Shown piece after piece: positions 33,826-45,093 of a stretch of DNA of 64,000 nucleotides (position 1 is its first letter; every line of letters begins with the position of its first letter). The notes under the pieces were generated by a model. The model did no database searches and was not told the origin of the DNA. It was given only the letters and a program-made list of their open reading frames with translations. A program made the translations under genes and the position numbers. This DNA comes from Avena insularis (lineage: Eukaryota > Streptophyta > Magnoliopsida > Poales > Poaceae), in assembly GCA_023614405.1 (NCBI GenBank), contig CM042689.1:325538305-325602304 (forward strand). Direction: 5' to 3'.

Positions 33826-34428
33826 ATGTCGTCCTGCCGCCGCTCGACCTCCGGCTACCGCGGCGTCCGCGCGCGGCCGAGCGGCATGTTCTAGGCCGAG
33901 ATCCGCATCGGCGACGAGCGCATCGGGCTTGGCACATTCGATACGGTGCATGACGCGGCGCGCGCCTACGACGCGGTCGCCTGGCGCCTCGGCCGATTCC
34001 GCCGGACAATGAACTTCCACGACGTGTGGACACGGGAACAGGCTGCGCCGCCGCCTCGGGCCGTCACGCGCGAGCAGCAACAGCGCCAGCGCGAGCTCGA
34101 GCAGCGGCTCGTCAACGTGGAGCGCGACGAGCGCCTCTGCCTCGAGTGGGCGCGTCAGTTTTTGGAGGACGTCGCTGCGATGGAGACATTCTATGAGAAG
34201 AAAGATGAGAAGGCGTCAGCGAAGAAGGCGGATCGCGAGGAGCGGAGGGCGAAGTCGGCGGCGAGGAAGGAGAGGAAGGAGAAGGCCGCGAGGAAGGCGG
34301 AGGAGAAGAAAAACGGTGCCGGCCCGTCGACGATCGTCCTCTCCTCCTCCTCCTCCTTCGAGTGGACATCCACTCCAGTGTCGCTGACGACTCTGGGCTC
34401 GTCGGATTTCAACTGGGATTCCGAGTAG
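33826..34428 (+). pseudogene. AP2/ERF-domain gene carried by a transposable element, one nonsense codon
   Basis: From ATG at 33826 the single frame reads SGYRGVRARPSGMF, a TAG at 33892-33894, AEIRIGDERIGLGTFDTVHD and AARAYDAVAWRLGRFRRTMN to a stop at 34428 (201 codons). The AP2 fold core (YRG...AEIR...LGTFDT..AARAYD.AA) is present. The stop sits where family members usually have Tyr or Trp before AEIR, so one substitution explains it. After the domain comes a charged Arg/Lys/Glu-rich coiled-coil-like region and a Ser-rich acidic end (SSDFNWDSE). AP2/ERF proteins bind DNA and regulate transcription. Its placement between inverted repeats suggests a multi-copy, transposon-borne family. Confidence 0.85.
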
Positions 34429-34696
34429 TTTAGGGTAGTTTCAAAATAAGTGGTTGTAGGATCGAAGTTTGCAATATATTTCGTATTTTCAGTTAATTTT
34501 TCATGTTTTGTTTGATCTATTCCGTGTGCAAAATATGATTAAAATGTTGTTTGCGCCGCGCCGCGCTGCATAATGGAGCGCCCGACAAAGAAACCTTTTT
34601 AGCGTCCGAGCACGCGCTACATAATAAAGCGTTCGGCGGGAAAAAATTAAGCGCAACGTGCTATAAATGTTTACCGCGCGGCCACAGCGAGATATA

Positions 34697-34709
34697 ACGC
34701 GTCGAATTT
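34697..34709 (+). repeat. Target-site duplication, left copy
   Basis: ACGCGTCGAATTT, identical to 35763-35775. Confidence 0.9.
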
Positions 34710-35762
34710 GTTTTTTTGCACAACGGAACGCCCCAGAAGGGGCTGGAGCCTTTCATTAATTATCTCAGAGGGTGTACAAGGAAAATACAGAAGACCCCAT
34801 CAAAACAACAAATAACGCATGGGTCCCTAACATTTATAGATAGGACCTTGCTAAAAAATCGATCCTTGCAATCTAGTCCTATCTCTTCCCATTGTGGAGC
34901 AGAGAAGCGGCGGGCCGTGATCGAGGCGGGACGAGACCACTTGTTTCCGGCCCAGCGAAATCCTCAGCGCCCAACTCCGAAGGGGGCCTCCGAGTGGAGG
35001 TTGACTTAGTGCCGGAGCTCACCGGCTTCGAATAGGCCGCATCGGCCAAGAGGATCGTCGTCTTCATGGGCGCCGATGAAGTGCTCCAGAGGATAGGTCA
35101 AGCGCTCCTATCGACTGCTGTAAGCTGGCTCCACTCCTTGTTTCCCATCCCACGCGGAGATCGAGAGAAGAGGGCGAGCAGCAAGCAATCAATCCAGAGC
35201 GATGGCGCCAAAGACGCGAGAAAATGGCTCACCTTCAACCCTAGGAACCCGCCACGGACCGGAGTGGGCGTGAATGATGGCGGTGACGACGAGGCAAAAG
35301 CACCGCTTATTGAAAGAGGCTCCACCAGATCGCTTTCAAAGCCGAAGCTTCCACCATGGGAGCTTCTTGTCAAGTATGGTGACCGTGGCACCGCTGGCGA
35401 GCACTGCACCAGCACAGCAGGCCTCTGAAGGAAGGGAGACGGCCTTATTGTCGAAGATGCCATACTCTAGCCTTCTCCCAAGCCACGCTTCGCCACCAAA
35501 GGTAGGGCAGCGAGGATGGGCCATGGACGACCGAGTTTCTACCGATGGAGCTCGGCGACCTACTCCCAGACGGCACTAGGGCACAAGATCTACAAAAACT
35601 AAACCTAGATCCTACTCTACTGAAGCCGGCGCCTCTCTTCAGCCTCCACCGGCCGGCATCGCCGCCGGAGGGAGCATCAGATCGGCCCGGAGGCGGTGGG
35701 TCAACTCTCAAGGGAAAGGGTGTGGAAGACACAAGAGAGGGGGTCTCAAAGGCGCTGTATTT
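34710..35762 (-). mobile_element. Non-autonomous retroposon, minus strand
   Basis: 1053 bp flanked by an exact 13-bp direct repeat. A short T run (34710-34717) at the left is the A tail of a minus-strand insertion. The body is GC-rich and has no reverse transcriptase; minus-strand open frames (35732-35445, 35463-35098) have no recognised domain. It interrupts the AP2-bearing DNA element: its sequence resumes as tagtacgctgttggag at 35776. Confidence 0.82.
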
Positions 35763-35775
35763 ACGCGTCGAATTT
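35763..35775 (+). repeat. Target-site duplication, right copy
   Basis: ACGCGTCGAATTT, identical to 34697-34709. Confidence 0.9.
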
Positions 35776-35793
35776 TAGTACGCTGTTGGAGAT

Positions 35794-36116
35794 GCTCTGA
35801 GCACAAACATAGGTTCTGAAACACGGTCGTGGAAAGTTTTCTTCTTGGCACACTCAGAGGCCTCTGCTAAAACCGGGTGGATGAAGCTCTAAAATCTTGC
35901 ACGGGTCCTCGGATAGTCAAGATCGGCTGCCCTGTGTGACATAATTGAATGGAAGCATGGGGGCGGGCGGCACGGGGGGCGGCCATTGACCGAATCTCAC
36001 TGCAAGTCGACCACCCACTGCACTGACACAGCCGACCACACAGCGCCTACTGAGAAGAAGATAAAAGGAGAGGAGAGACGAGGGGAATTGGAGTGCGACT
36101 CCATACGAGATCAGCG
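35794..36116 (+). promoter_or_regulatory. 5' flank and promoter of GSTF copy 3
   Basis: A GATAAAAG word at 36060-36067, 57 bases before the ATG, may be the TATA box. The leader ends agatcagcgatggctccg, as in copy 2. The further upstream sequence is unlike that of copies 1 and 2, because transposons arrived close to the gene. Confidence 0.5.
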
Positions 36117-36589
36117 ATGGCTCCGGTGAAGCTGTACGGCATGACCCTGTCGTGGAATGTCACGAGGTGCGTGGCGGCCCTGGAGGAGGCCGGCGTCGAG
36201 TACGAGATCGTGCCCATCGACTTCGCCGCCGGCGAGCACAAGGGCCCCGACCACCTCGCCCGGAACGTACGTATACCCTCACCGTCAATTTGCCCTCCAA
36301 ATGCTTCTAATTCAAGACTGGTAGTACGAAATTGTTGTTCGCTCTTGTGTTGCCTGCCAATGCCAATGCCATGTCCCCATCTATGTTCAGTTAGCGGGAC
36401 AGACGTTGCTGTGGTGTCCGTAGTCTCTCGCGATTCAGAAGTCAGAACTAGGGTTCAACGGGGGGGATTGGAGTATTTAGGCGGGCAGGACCGCCAATCT
36501 TTAGTCACTTGACTTGAGCTTGCACTACAGAAATACGACATCCACATTTCTGCACCCAGCAACGACGCCATCTTCTCCCAAGTCCTAAA

Positions 36590-36709
36590 CCTTATAGTAT
36601 CTACAAGTATTTGGATGTGGAAAGCTCGATCTAGATATGCCTTTAGTACAGTATATAGATTCGTCCAATTTTTGACAAACCTACGACATCTATTATGAGA
36701 CGGAGGGAG
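36590..36709. repeat. Truncated Stowaway MITE in copy 3 intron 1
   Basis: The right end reads gagacggagggag followed by TA; the left end is not recognised with confidence. Confidence 0.4.
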
Positions 36710-37388
36710 TACTATATATTTTGTTTGCTTTTCTCTTTGTAAGCATGCAGGTGCTTTCAAGTTAGTAGCCCCTATATATTTACTTTTTTGTTCAGTTAGT
36801 GTATCTAGCTTATACACCGATTACATCCGTAGGGGAGAATGATGTGGTGGGCCTTTTTTTCCGAAAAGGGGAATAAAAATGTGGTAGACCCTCTCGGTGT
36901 TTCCTGACTGAACAAACATCAGTTCAGCAAACCAATCTTACACCACTAACCCAAGAGCCCCAAGCAACATTCTTTTTTGCATTAAGCCCTAAGCAACCTA
37001 TTAATATTCAGAAAGTTGTCAGGAAAACATAAAACAAAACACCAACATTCAGAGTAACATCTACCACCTAGTATTACTGTCCAAATGCACTTCTTTGCTG
37101 CACAGCAGCTACAGCCTACAACATCATCTCATGGAGGCAGTTTGATCGGTGCCCGGTCATCATTGTTTCCATGAACCATCCTATATCCTGAGTTTATGTG
37201 TTGCCATTGCCTCATGTCCACCAGACATCTGGGAAGCACATGACTGAAACGCTTGCCTGATTGCTGTCCTTATGAAGCACTGCCTAATCAACCTTATGGT
37301 ATCATCAGGAGACCTAATCAACCTGTTATCAAAACAAGTCTTTTTGCAAGGGTCCAAAGATCTTAACAAGAGACTGCTAGACTAACTA

Positions 37389-37562
37389 CTCCCTCCGTTC
37401 TAAATTATAAGATTTTTAACCTTTTTCTGAAACACATGTATCTAGACGCCTTTTAGTGTGTAGGTTCGGAGCAAAATGAGTGAATCTACACACTAAAAGG
37501 CTTCTAGATACATATGTTTCAAAAAAAGGCTAAAACATCTTATATGTTTGGAATGGAGGGAG
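37389..37562. repeat. Stowaway MITE in copy 3 intron 1
   Basis: 174 bp from CTCCCTCCGTTC to GAATGGAGGGAG with TA on both sides (37387-37388, 37563-37564). The interior arms (cgccttttagtgtgtag, ctacacactaaaaggc) are complementary. The ends share the first eight bases with the mariner element at 22176. Confidence 0.92.
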
Positions 37563-38789
37563 TATATGAATAAACTAGCCATGAGGATTTAGGAGTACTA
37601 CATTTTTTGCCACAACTAATATTGAGGAAAACAACTGGGTATGCAAGTAGCACCAGCCACCAAGAACCTGACCAACTATCACCATACAAACTATGCACTT
37701 GATAACCTTTTCCTTGCTATTTTAACTATCCATTTGAAGGTTGATAGTAAATTTTCCGACCTGGTAAACATATTTCTGAGCATTTATTGGCTGTTTGAGC
37801 AGATCTTTGCAGGTTCTCTGCTTTGTCCACCTGTATGGTAGCTACAATTTTTTTAATGTGCAATTAGCCAATCATTTGACTTTCGAAGTATTTATTTGTA
37901 CAGTTAATCTGCCACCACCAGATATGTTGAATGTATATATATATATGCTCAACTGTTTTACTGTGTAGCACCTTGTCTGTCTGCCAGCAATTGTCAACTA
38001 AAAGAAGCATGTATACAACTGTAAAGGTTATACTAGTCATATTTTGTTTGAAAAACCTGTCATAGTGTCTGTGACATGTAATTCCTATGTTTTAGAGGTG
38101 TGACATCTGATTGCTGAAAGTTACTGTCTTCGTATGGTTCTGTGCAGCCCTTTGGTCAGATGCCAGCTTTGCAGGATGGTGACTTCTATGTCTGGGGTAT
38201 GAACATGACGCTAACTCTTTTGAGTTGTTTCTCTTTTCCTCCCCTCATGAATAAAACCATAAAAGGATCATGATGCTCTTATAATATTATTGTTTTGCCT
38301 TTTTATTTTGCTGTTGATGTTGTTGCTTGCTTTCCCAATATATGAGAAGCTAAGCTTTTCAAGTGGTCTAAAATGTTAGCTACACTTAAACTGAAAGCGC
38401 ATGATCAGCTTCACTTGGATTAATTTTTAATCTTTATCCACAGACCAGTATGTAATGACATGATAAAATAACAATTACGTGTAATTGTTAGCTGTTTTTT
38501 GTTTTTGTTGTTTCAATGTTCTCATTGATGCTGTAGTCGCTTGGCAAGAAATGGCAGCTTTCCTACCGTTTCTTCAAAAACAAATGAGGTAAATTTTGGT
38601 ACTTGGTTGCCATGTGATTCAATATTTCTAGTAGGCCAATAATTGGGGAGGGACAAATCATAGAGAGAACTCCACCTCCCACCTCCACCTAGCCTAGCCG
38701 CCGCCGTCGAACTCCTCGCCGGTAGCCCTCCCCACTCCCCCGCCCAGTCCTCCCCCTCACCGTCCCCTCCCCCCCTCCCCCTGAGCGCC

Positions 38790-41510
38790 ATGTCCTCCGG
38801 CGACGACCTTGGCGTCGACCGCTGGCTCGCCTCCGATGACAGCTTCGGCCACGGTTCGCGCAGCTACAGCGACGTCGCGCGTTCATCACCCCCGCCACCT
38901 CCTCACAGACCTCAGCGCCTCCCTCAAAGATGCCCGGCCATGGCCGCTGGGCGCTCGTCTCCACTGCTGGCGCCGCCGCTACCCGCCTCGGCCCCCGCTC
39001 GGAGGTCCATCGCCTCGACGATGTGGTACTCATGCGCAGATGCCGACGGCTGGCAGCAGCTAAGCAACCATCCACCATCGCCGCCGCATTGGCGCTGGCG
39101 ACAAGAGCATTAGCCACTGGCCGCAGCCTAACGCCGAGATGGAGGCCGGCCTCGCTTCAGATGCTTGAAGCTGGCCATCCTGTGCGTGGATCGCATCGGC
39201 GAGGTGAGGTGCCGCTGCCTTCTTCTCGCCACGCTCCAGCAAGACGCCGGAGCAGCGGGAGTTCGACCGCGCCAGAGCCCGCCTCCCGCCGGAGTCGCGT
39301 GGTCCTCCTCGACTCCAATCAACGTCCGCCGCCGCACCGAGGCCGCCCCCACCCCCTCCTCAACAGAGAGCTGCCTCCACCGCCGCGCCACCCCCAATTT
39401 CAGCAGAACGCTGCCGCAGCAAACCCCCGCCACCACGCCTCGTGCCACCCCCCCCACGCGCGCCGCCTCCTCCTCAAGACGCGCCACATGACGCGCACGG
39501 CCGCCGATTCTTCGAGTCCGCCCACATCATCATCCGCTACTGTGCTAAGATGGAGGAGGCCGAGAACGTGCTGCGCCGCGCGATGGTGGTCACCATCACC
39601 GGCACGAGGCCGTCGGTCTCGCCTGAAGCGGTGGTGAACCTCCTGTGCGACGAATTCGAGCTCGACCATGACGATTTCTCCATCCACTTGCATCACCCCG
39701 AGGATTTCTTGATCATCTGCGGCTCCCAGCGAATCAAAGACAAAATCTCAGGAGACCATATCATCGGCGGCACCTCCGCCGGCTTCACCCTGTCGCTCCG
39801 CCCCTGGTGCAAGCTCGCCCACGCTGGAGTTGGCTCGCTGGATTTCCGCGTCGAGCTGGAGCTCCGCGGTATTCCGGCCAACTACTGGCTCCTCTCGACG
39901 GCGGAATCCCTGCTGCGTGGTAGCGCCTGGGTGGAGAAGCTTGATCTACGACCGCACCGACCGACCGCCACCTTCCGGCCATACAGACGCCAGACTTCGC
40001 CCATCCGCCGCCAGCCGCGGCCGGAAGTCGTGGACCTAGTTCCTGCGCGGGATCCGTCATCGACGCCGACGGTGCGCACCCTCACGTACCAAATCTCGAT
40101 CCGCGTGGCGCGCTGCGAGCCTGTTGATGCTGCGCCTCGCCAAGACGCCGCCTTTGACAAAGATGGCCGCGACCAGGACGGGGATGGGCTGCACGACAGC
40201 GAGCCGGACGACCAAGGGCAACACCGCAACACTCGACGACGCAACCGCAAACGCCGGCGCCCGAACAGCGTGGCGGCCCCACCTCGCGGACGCGCCGACG
40301 ACATGGAGATGGACGCCGCGGCTTGGCCCACGGACGCCCGTGGTCACCGTGCTGATGGCCTCGCCATGGACCCTCGCTGGCTGGACTGTCGCCAACCCGT
40401 GCCGCCGCCGTCGTCCAACCCTAACGGCGTAGCCACCGCCAACCGTACGATCGACCCGTGGCCCACCCCTGGTGGGGCCCCCCGTCCACGCCGCCGCCAG
40501 GACCGGAGAAGATTTGTCTGGGTGCGCAGGACGACAAATTGCCGCCGCAATCACACGCCAGACGTGGCCACGACCGCCACCTCCCCAGCTCCTGATCCCA
40601 TGCACAACGATCCCTCCAGAAGGGCAGCTGGCGCTCACCCATTGGCCCCTCCCCTCGCAGAGCCCACCACGGTCCAACCCCCCTTGTCTCCTTCCGAGCG
40701 GGAGCATGAAAGCGCAGAAGACGCCACGACTGGTTCCTCGCCATGTTCAAACGATGCGGCGCCCAGCATGCAAGGCGATAAAGGGGCCGTGGCCTTCTCG
40801 CCATGGATGCCCTCGCCGTCGGGACCCAGACGCTTTATCCTCAGAGACGATGGTCCCTGACTCGCAACCTCCTGCCATGGACAGACGCGACGATCTCCTG
40901 TCGGGGCAAACCAATGCCATTGCTTGTCCTGACGCTAGCAAGGAGCCTGAAGCTGCCACGCCGAGCCCAACTCCCAACAGCTGCCACGACCAGCCTGCGG
41001 CTGGCCAAGGACCTGCCCCGGAGCCCACCTCGAGCGGTAAGGCCCATCGCTCAGCCATCACTGTTCACAGATGCCAGATCTCGCCTTTCGCGCCGCACCG
41101 TTACTCCACACCGCCAAAAACCTACCAGCTCTGCGGCGCCCGCACTAGCACCACAAAGCCATGGACGCTGGGTGACTTCCTCAAGGCGGCGACCAAGCAC
41201 ATTGATGCGGTTCTCCCCACGCCAAGGAAGAAGACGCGCCACCGCCAACTTCTCGCCAGACGTGGTCGATCCGCCACGACCAAGCAAGCTAAGCGCCAGC
41301 CAAATTAACGTCGAGCCCAAGTCCAAATTCTGCGCATGCTGGGGCTGATCGAGCTGGACCAGAAGATCACTGACGTCGAGATGAAGGCCTATGACTACAT
41401 GTTCGCGATGCCGATCCCTCGCACAGTCTTGGCCGCCATCGCCGCTCTCGTGGACAGAGACCTGGCAGATACTCCGGACCATTGTCGCAGTCGAGGTCGC
41501 CGGCGAGGCG
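38790..41510 (+). pseudogene. LINE ORF1 (nucleic-acid binding protein), frameshifted
   Basis: The start MSSGDDLGVDRWLASDDSFG and SYSDVARS are typical of grass LINE ORF1. A Cys/His-rich patch near 39165-39240 is a degenerate zinc-knuckle region with an altered frame. The long frame 39442-40860 contains MEEAENVLRRAMVVTITGTR and LRGIPANYWLLSTAESLLRG, a DUF4283-like RNA-binding fold, followed by a Pro/Arg-rich part. The C-terminal block continues in other frames: WTLGDFLKAATKHIDAVLPT (before 41308) and MLGLIELDQKITDVEMKAYD (41336 on). At least three frame changes; not functional as it stands. Confidence 0.75.
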
Positions 41511-41549
41511 TAGCCCCCGAGCACCTCCCCGCCCGTCGATCCTGTCCTT

Positions 41550-44500
41550 ATGGATCACAGCCTTAAAATTGTGGTTTGGAATGTACGTGGGTTGAACGCG
41601 CGTGCTAGACGTCTCGCCATTCGGTCGCTGATTGTCACCACGGGCGCGAGCATTGTATGCATTCAGGAAACAAAAGTTAACTTGCTCTGCTCGTCGATTG
41701 TCCTAGAGACGCTCGGGCCTGAATTTGATGATTATACCTACCTCCCTACCCGACTCGTGGCGGCATTTTGCTAGCTCGAAGAGCGTATGTATCGATTACA
41801 GACCCAATGTTCACCAGGAATACTATCACGGCTAAGGTTGCCACCGAGTCAGGCTCGCCTTGGTGGATCTCGATTGTACGGCCATGGCTGGCTGAGAGAA
41901 AGTTGAGTTCTGCAAGAGTCGCGGGATGTGCGTTACCGACCGCCAGGGCCCCTGGATGCTATGCGGCGATTTTAACCTAATATACCAGGCCCAGGACAAG
42001 AACAATAAAAATCTCGATAGGCGGCTAATGGGCAAATTCCGCGGATTGCTTAACGACCTCGCGCTCAAGGAGATATACTTGAATGGGCGTCGGTACACCT
42101 GGTCCAACGAGCAGTCCCCCCCTACCCTGGTGCACCTCGATCGAGTGCTCAGACTTGATTGGGAGGATCTTCATGGGAGAGCCACCTTAGATGCCTCTCT
42201 TGGTGGTCTCGAACCATTGCCCCCTCATCGCTGGATCTGCTCCCCCATGCCGACGCTGCACAGGCGATTCCATTTCGAGGATTTTTGGCTGCGCATGGAT
42301 GGATTCCAGGAGGTTGTGGCAGAGGCTTGGAGCTCCACTTGGCACGATGACCCGTTCCACAGGCTTATGCTACGACTCCAGACGACCGCTCGCAAACTCA
42401 CTAGCTGGAGTGCTCGATCGGTCGGCAACGTCAAGAACAAGATGGCCATCTCACGGGAGCTCATCGCCAGATTCGACAAGGCCCAGGAAGACCGGGTGCT
42501 TACACCAGACGAGAACCAGCTGCGCAAGCAACTAAAAGTGTCATACCTAGGCTTCGCTTCCCTGGAGCGCACGATCGCGAGGCAGCGGGCTCGGCTCGCC
42601 AACCTGAAGGATGGTGATGCCAACACGTCCTTCTTCCACCGCCAGTGCACGTATCGCAGACAGAAAAAGCGCATCTTCAACATCGCCACGGACACTCAGG
42701 TGCTTACCGACCATGCTGAGATGGCTGAGGCTGCCTTCTCACATTTTGATGGGCTGCTTGGCATGACCTGTGATCGAGACCACACTATGGACCTCTCGCA
42801 GCTGATCAAGGAGCACGACCTACGGGACCTCGACGCACCTTTCGGCACTGAGGAGATCTGGAACGCTGTGAAGAGCATGCCCGCACGCAAAGCGCCCGGG
42901 CCCGATGGGTTCACCGCCGAGTTCCTACGTTCCTGCTGGAACATCATCAGGCATGACATTACAGCGGTCTTCCAGCAACTATACGACATGCGTGGACGCG
43001 GCTTCAGCAAGCTAAACCAGGCGCTCATGACACTACTACCGAAGAGAGCCGACGCGGCCAGCTTGGGCGACTATCGCCCCATCAGTCTGATCCACCTTGC
43101 CGCGAAACTATTCGCCAAGGTGCTATCTCTCCGGCTCGCCCCCAAGCTAAACAACATTGTGAGCAGTAGCCAGAACGCCTTCATCAAAGGACGAAGCCTC
43201 CACGACAACTTCGTCCTAGTCAAGCAATCCACCAAGCTGCTGTACCACCTCGGAGCCCCGGCCGTGCTCCTCAAGCTCGATCTCACGAAGGCATTCGACT
43301 CCATCGCTTGGCCCTTCCTCTTTGAGGTCCTTAAGCAATATGGATTTGGGGACCGATTTCTCGAGTGGCTTGCCATCCTCCTGACATCTGCAAGCACGCG
43401 CATCCTCCTCAACGGAGAGCCTGGGCCGCCTATTTGGCACCGACGAGGGCTCCGGCAAGGAGACCCCTTATCACCGCAGCTCTTCGTGCTTGCCGTGGAC
43501 GTCCTGAGCCGGCTAATCCGGCGCGCCATCGACCTTGGCATTCTGCAGCGGCTTCACCCGAGACGGGAGATCCCCCCCATCTCCCTCTACGCTGACGATG
43601 TCGTCTTGTTCTGCCGCCCGCAAGCCAGTGGCATCGCCGCGGTTAAAGGAATCCTGCAACTATTTGGTGCTGCCTCAGGCCTCAAAGTAAACTTTGCTAA
43701 GAGCTCGGCCACGCTCCTGCGCTGCAACACCAAAGACGCCACTCCATTGATCCAGCCACTCGGCTGTCCTATCGTGGACCTGCCTATTACCTACCTGGGG
43801 ATACCTCTCACCATCAGGCGACCGACAGCCGCCCAGCTGCAACCACTGGTGGACAAGATCGCAGGCAGATTGCCGACTTGGATGGCAGGGCTTATGACCA
43901 AGACTGGCCGCCTCGCCATGGTTAAAGCAGTCCTGAGCGCAATCCCCATTCATCAGCTCCTCGTCATTACACCACCCAAGAAAACCCTCAAGCAGATTGC
44001 GAAGATTCAGCGGGGTTTCTTTTGGGCTGGCCGCGCTGATGCCAATGGTGGACATTGCCACGTCAACTGGCAACATGCCAGCAGGCCCATCGAGCTGGGC
44101 GGCCTAGGCATCCGCGACCTGGAACGCACTGGACTCTCTCTCAAACTGCGTTGGCTTTGGCTCGCTCGCACCGACGATAACAGGGCCTGGAGCCGCCTTG
44201 ATTTACACTTCTCTTCCGAGGAGCGCCAGCTATTATTATAGACAACCTCGATGACACTTGGCAAAGGCCAAAAAGCCCTGTTCTGGGAGGACCGATGGAT
44301 TGGTGGACAAGCCATTTGCGAGATCGCACCCCTGCTCTACAATTGCATACCAAATAGACGCCGCAAAACCAGGACAGTGGCCGCTGCATTACATGGTAAT
44401 AACTGGGCACAAGATATCCGCGGCGTCGTTGGAATACACGAGATTGGCCAATACCTGAAGGTCTGGAATCTGGTTCAGAACACCATCCTCACCGCAGAGC

Positions 44501-45093
44501 CAGACACACTCCAATGGTCATGGACAGCAGATGGAGCTTACACTGCCAGCTCATGCTACCTCGCCACCTTCCATGGGTCGACATCTTGTCACTCCTGGAA
44601 GCTGATCTGGAGGACATGGGCGCCTCCCCGCGTCAAATTTTTTCACTGGCTGGCCAACCAGGACAGGTGCTGGACTGCGGAGCGCTTAGCCAGACATGGC
44701 CTCCAACACCACCCACGATGCTTGCTATGTGACCAGGAACCTAAAACCATCCAACACCTGCTGCTCACCTGCCCCTTTGTCAGGCAGACTTGGCATGAGA
44801 TTCTGGCCTGGCTTCGCATGACGGCCACCGCACCGCACCAGGAGGCTTCACTCATGGAATGGTGGTGCAAGGCAAAACTGGACACACCCAAGCTTCTGCA
44901 GAGTGCTCTTGCTTCCACGGCCCTCCTGATTCCCTGGATGGTATGGAAGCACCGGAACGACTGCGTCTTCAATGGCGCCCAACCCTCAATGACCTCCCTG
45001 ACTGCGAGCATTAAGGAGGAGCTTAGACTATGGGCGAGGGCAGGTGCCAAAGGGCTTAGGGTAGTGCTGCCATCCTCTTGGGATGTGCACTGA
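41550..45093 (+). pseudogene. LINE ORF2 (endonuclease, reverse transcriptase, C-terminal zinc-binding domain)
   Basis: ATG 41550 opens the APE-type endonuclease (LKIVVWNVRGLNARARR, IVCIQETK). Frame changes occur near 41770 and 41880-41920; the endonuclease continues as MLCGDFNLIYQAQDKNN. From 41926 to 44241 the frame is open: ARKAPGPDGFTAEFLRSCW, YRPISLIHLAAKLFAKVL, LLKLDLTKAFDSIAWPF, GLRQGDPLSPQLFVLAVD and the catalytic ISLYADDVVLF. A TAG at 44239-44241 interrupts the same frame, which resumes at 44251 (KGQKALFWEDRWIGG) through the zf-RVT region (RVKFFHWLANQDRCWTAERL, HPRCLLCDQEP) to the stop at 45091. Two frameshifts and one nonsense codon leave an otherwise complete 1180-residue protein. 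Confidence 0.92.

Larger units (their letters stand above)
33536..35793. mobile_element. Inverted-repeat DNA element carrying an AP2/ERF pseudogene
   Basis: The ends atctccaacag (33536-33546) and ctgttggagat (35783-35793) are exact 11-bp inverted repeats. Subterminal zones on both sides are rich in gcgcg words (33546-33720; 34555-34700). Inside are an AP2/ERF-like gene and a later retroposon (34710-35762), so the element was about 1.2 kb before that insertion. The superfamily is uncertain (Mutator- or Harbinger-like); no target duplication was confirmed. Confidence 0.55.

Noticed and set aside
33641..34012. Other frames over the AP2/ERF pseudogene
   Set aside because: Shadows of a GC-rich coding region; only the frame from 33826 encodes the AP2 fold.
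40057..40707. 216-residue minus-strand open frame
   Set aside because: Antisense shadow of the GC-rich LINE ORF1.
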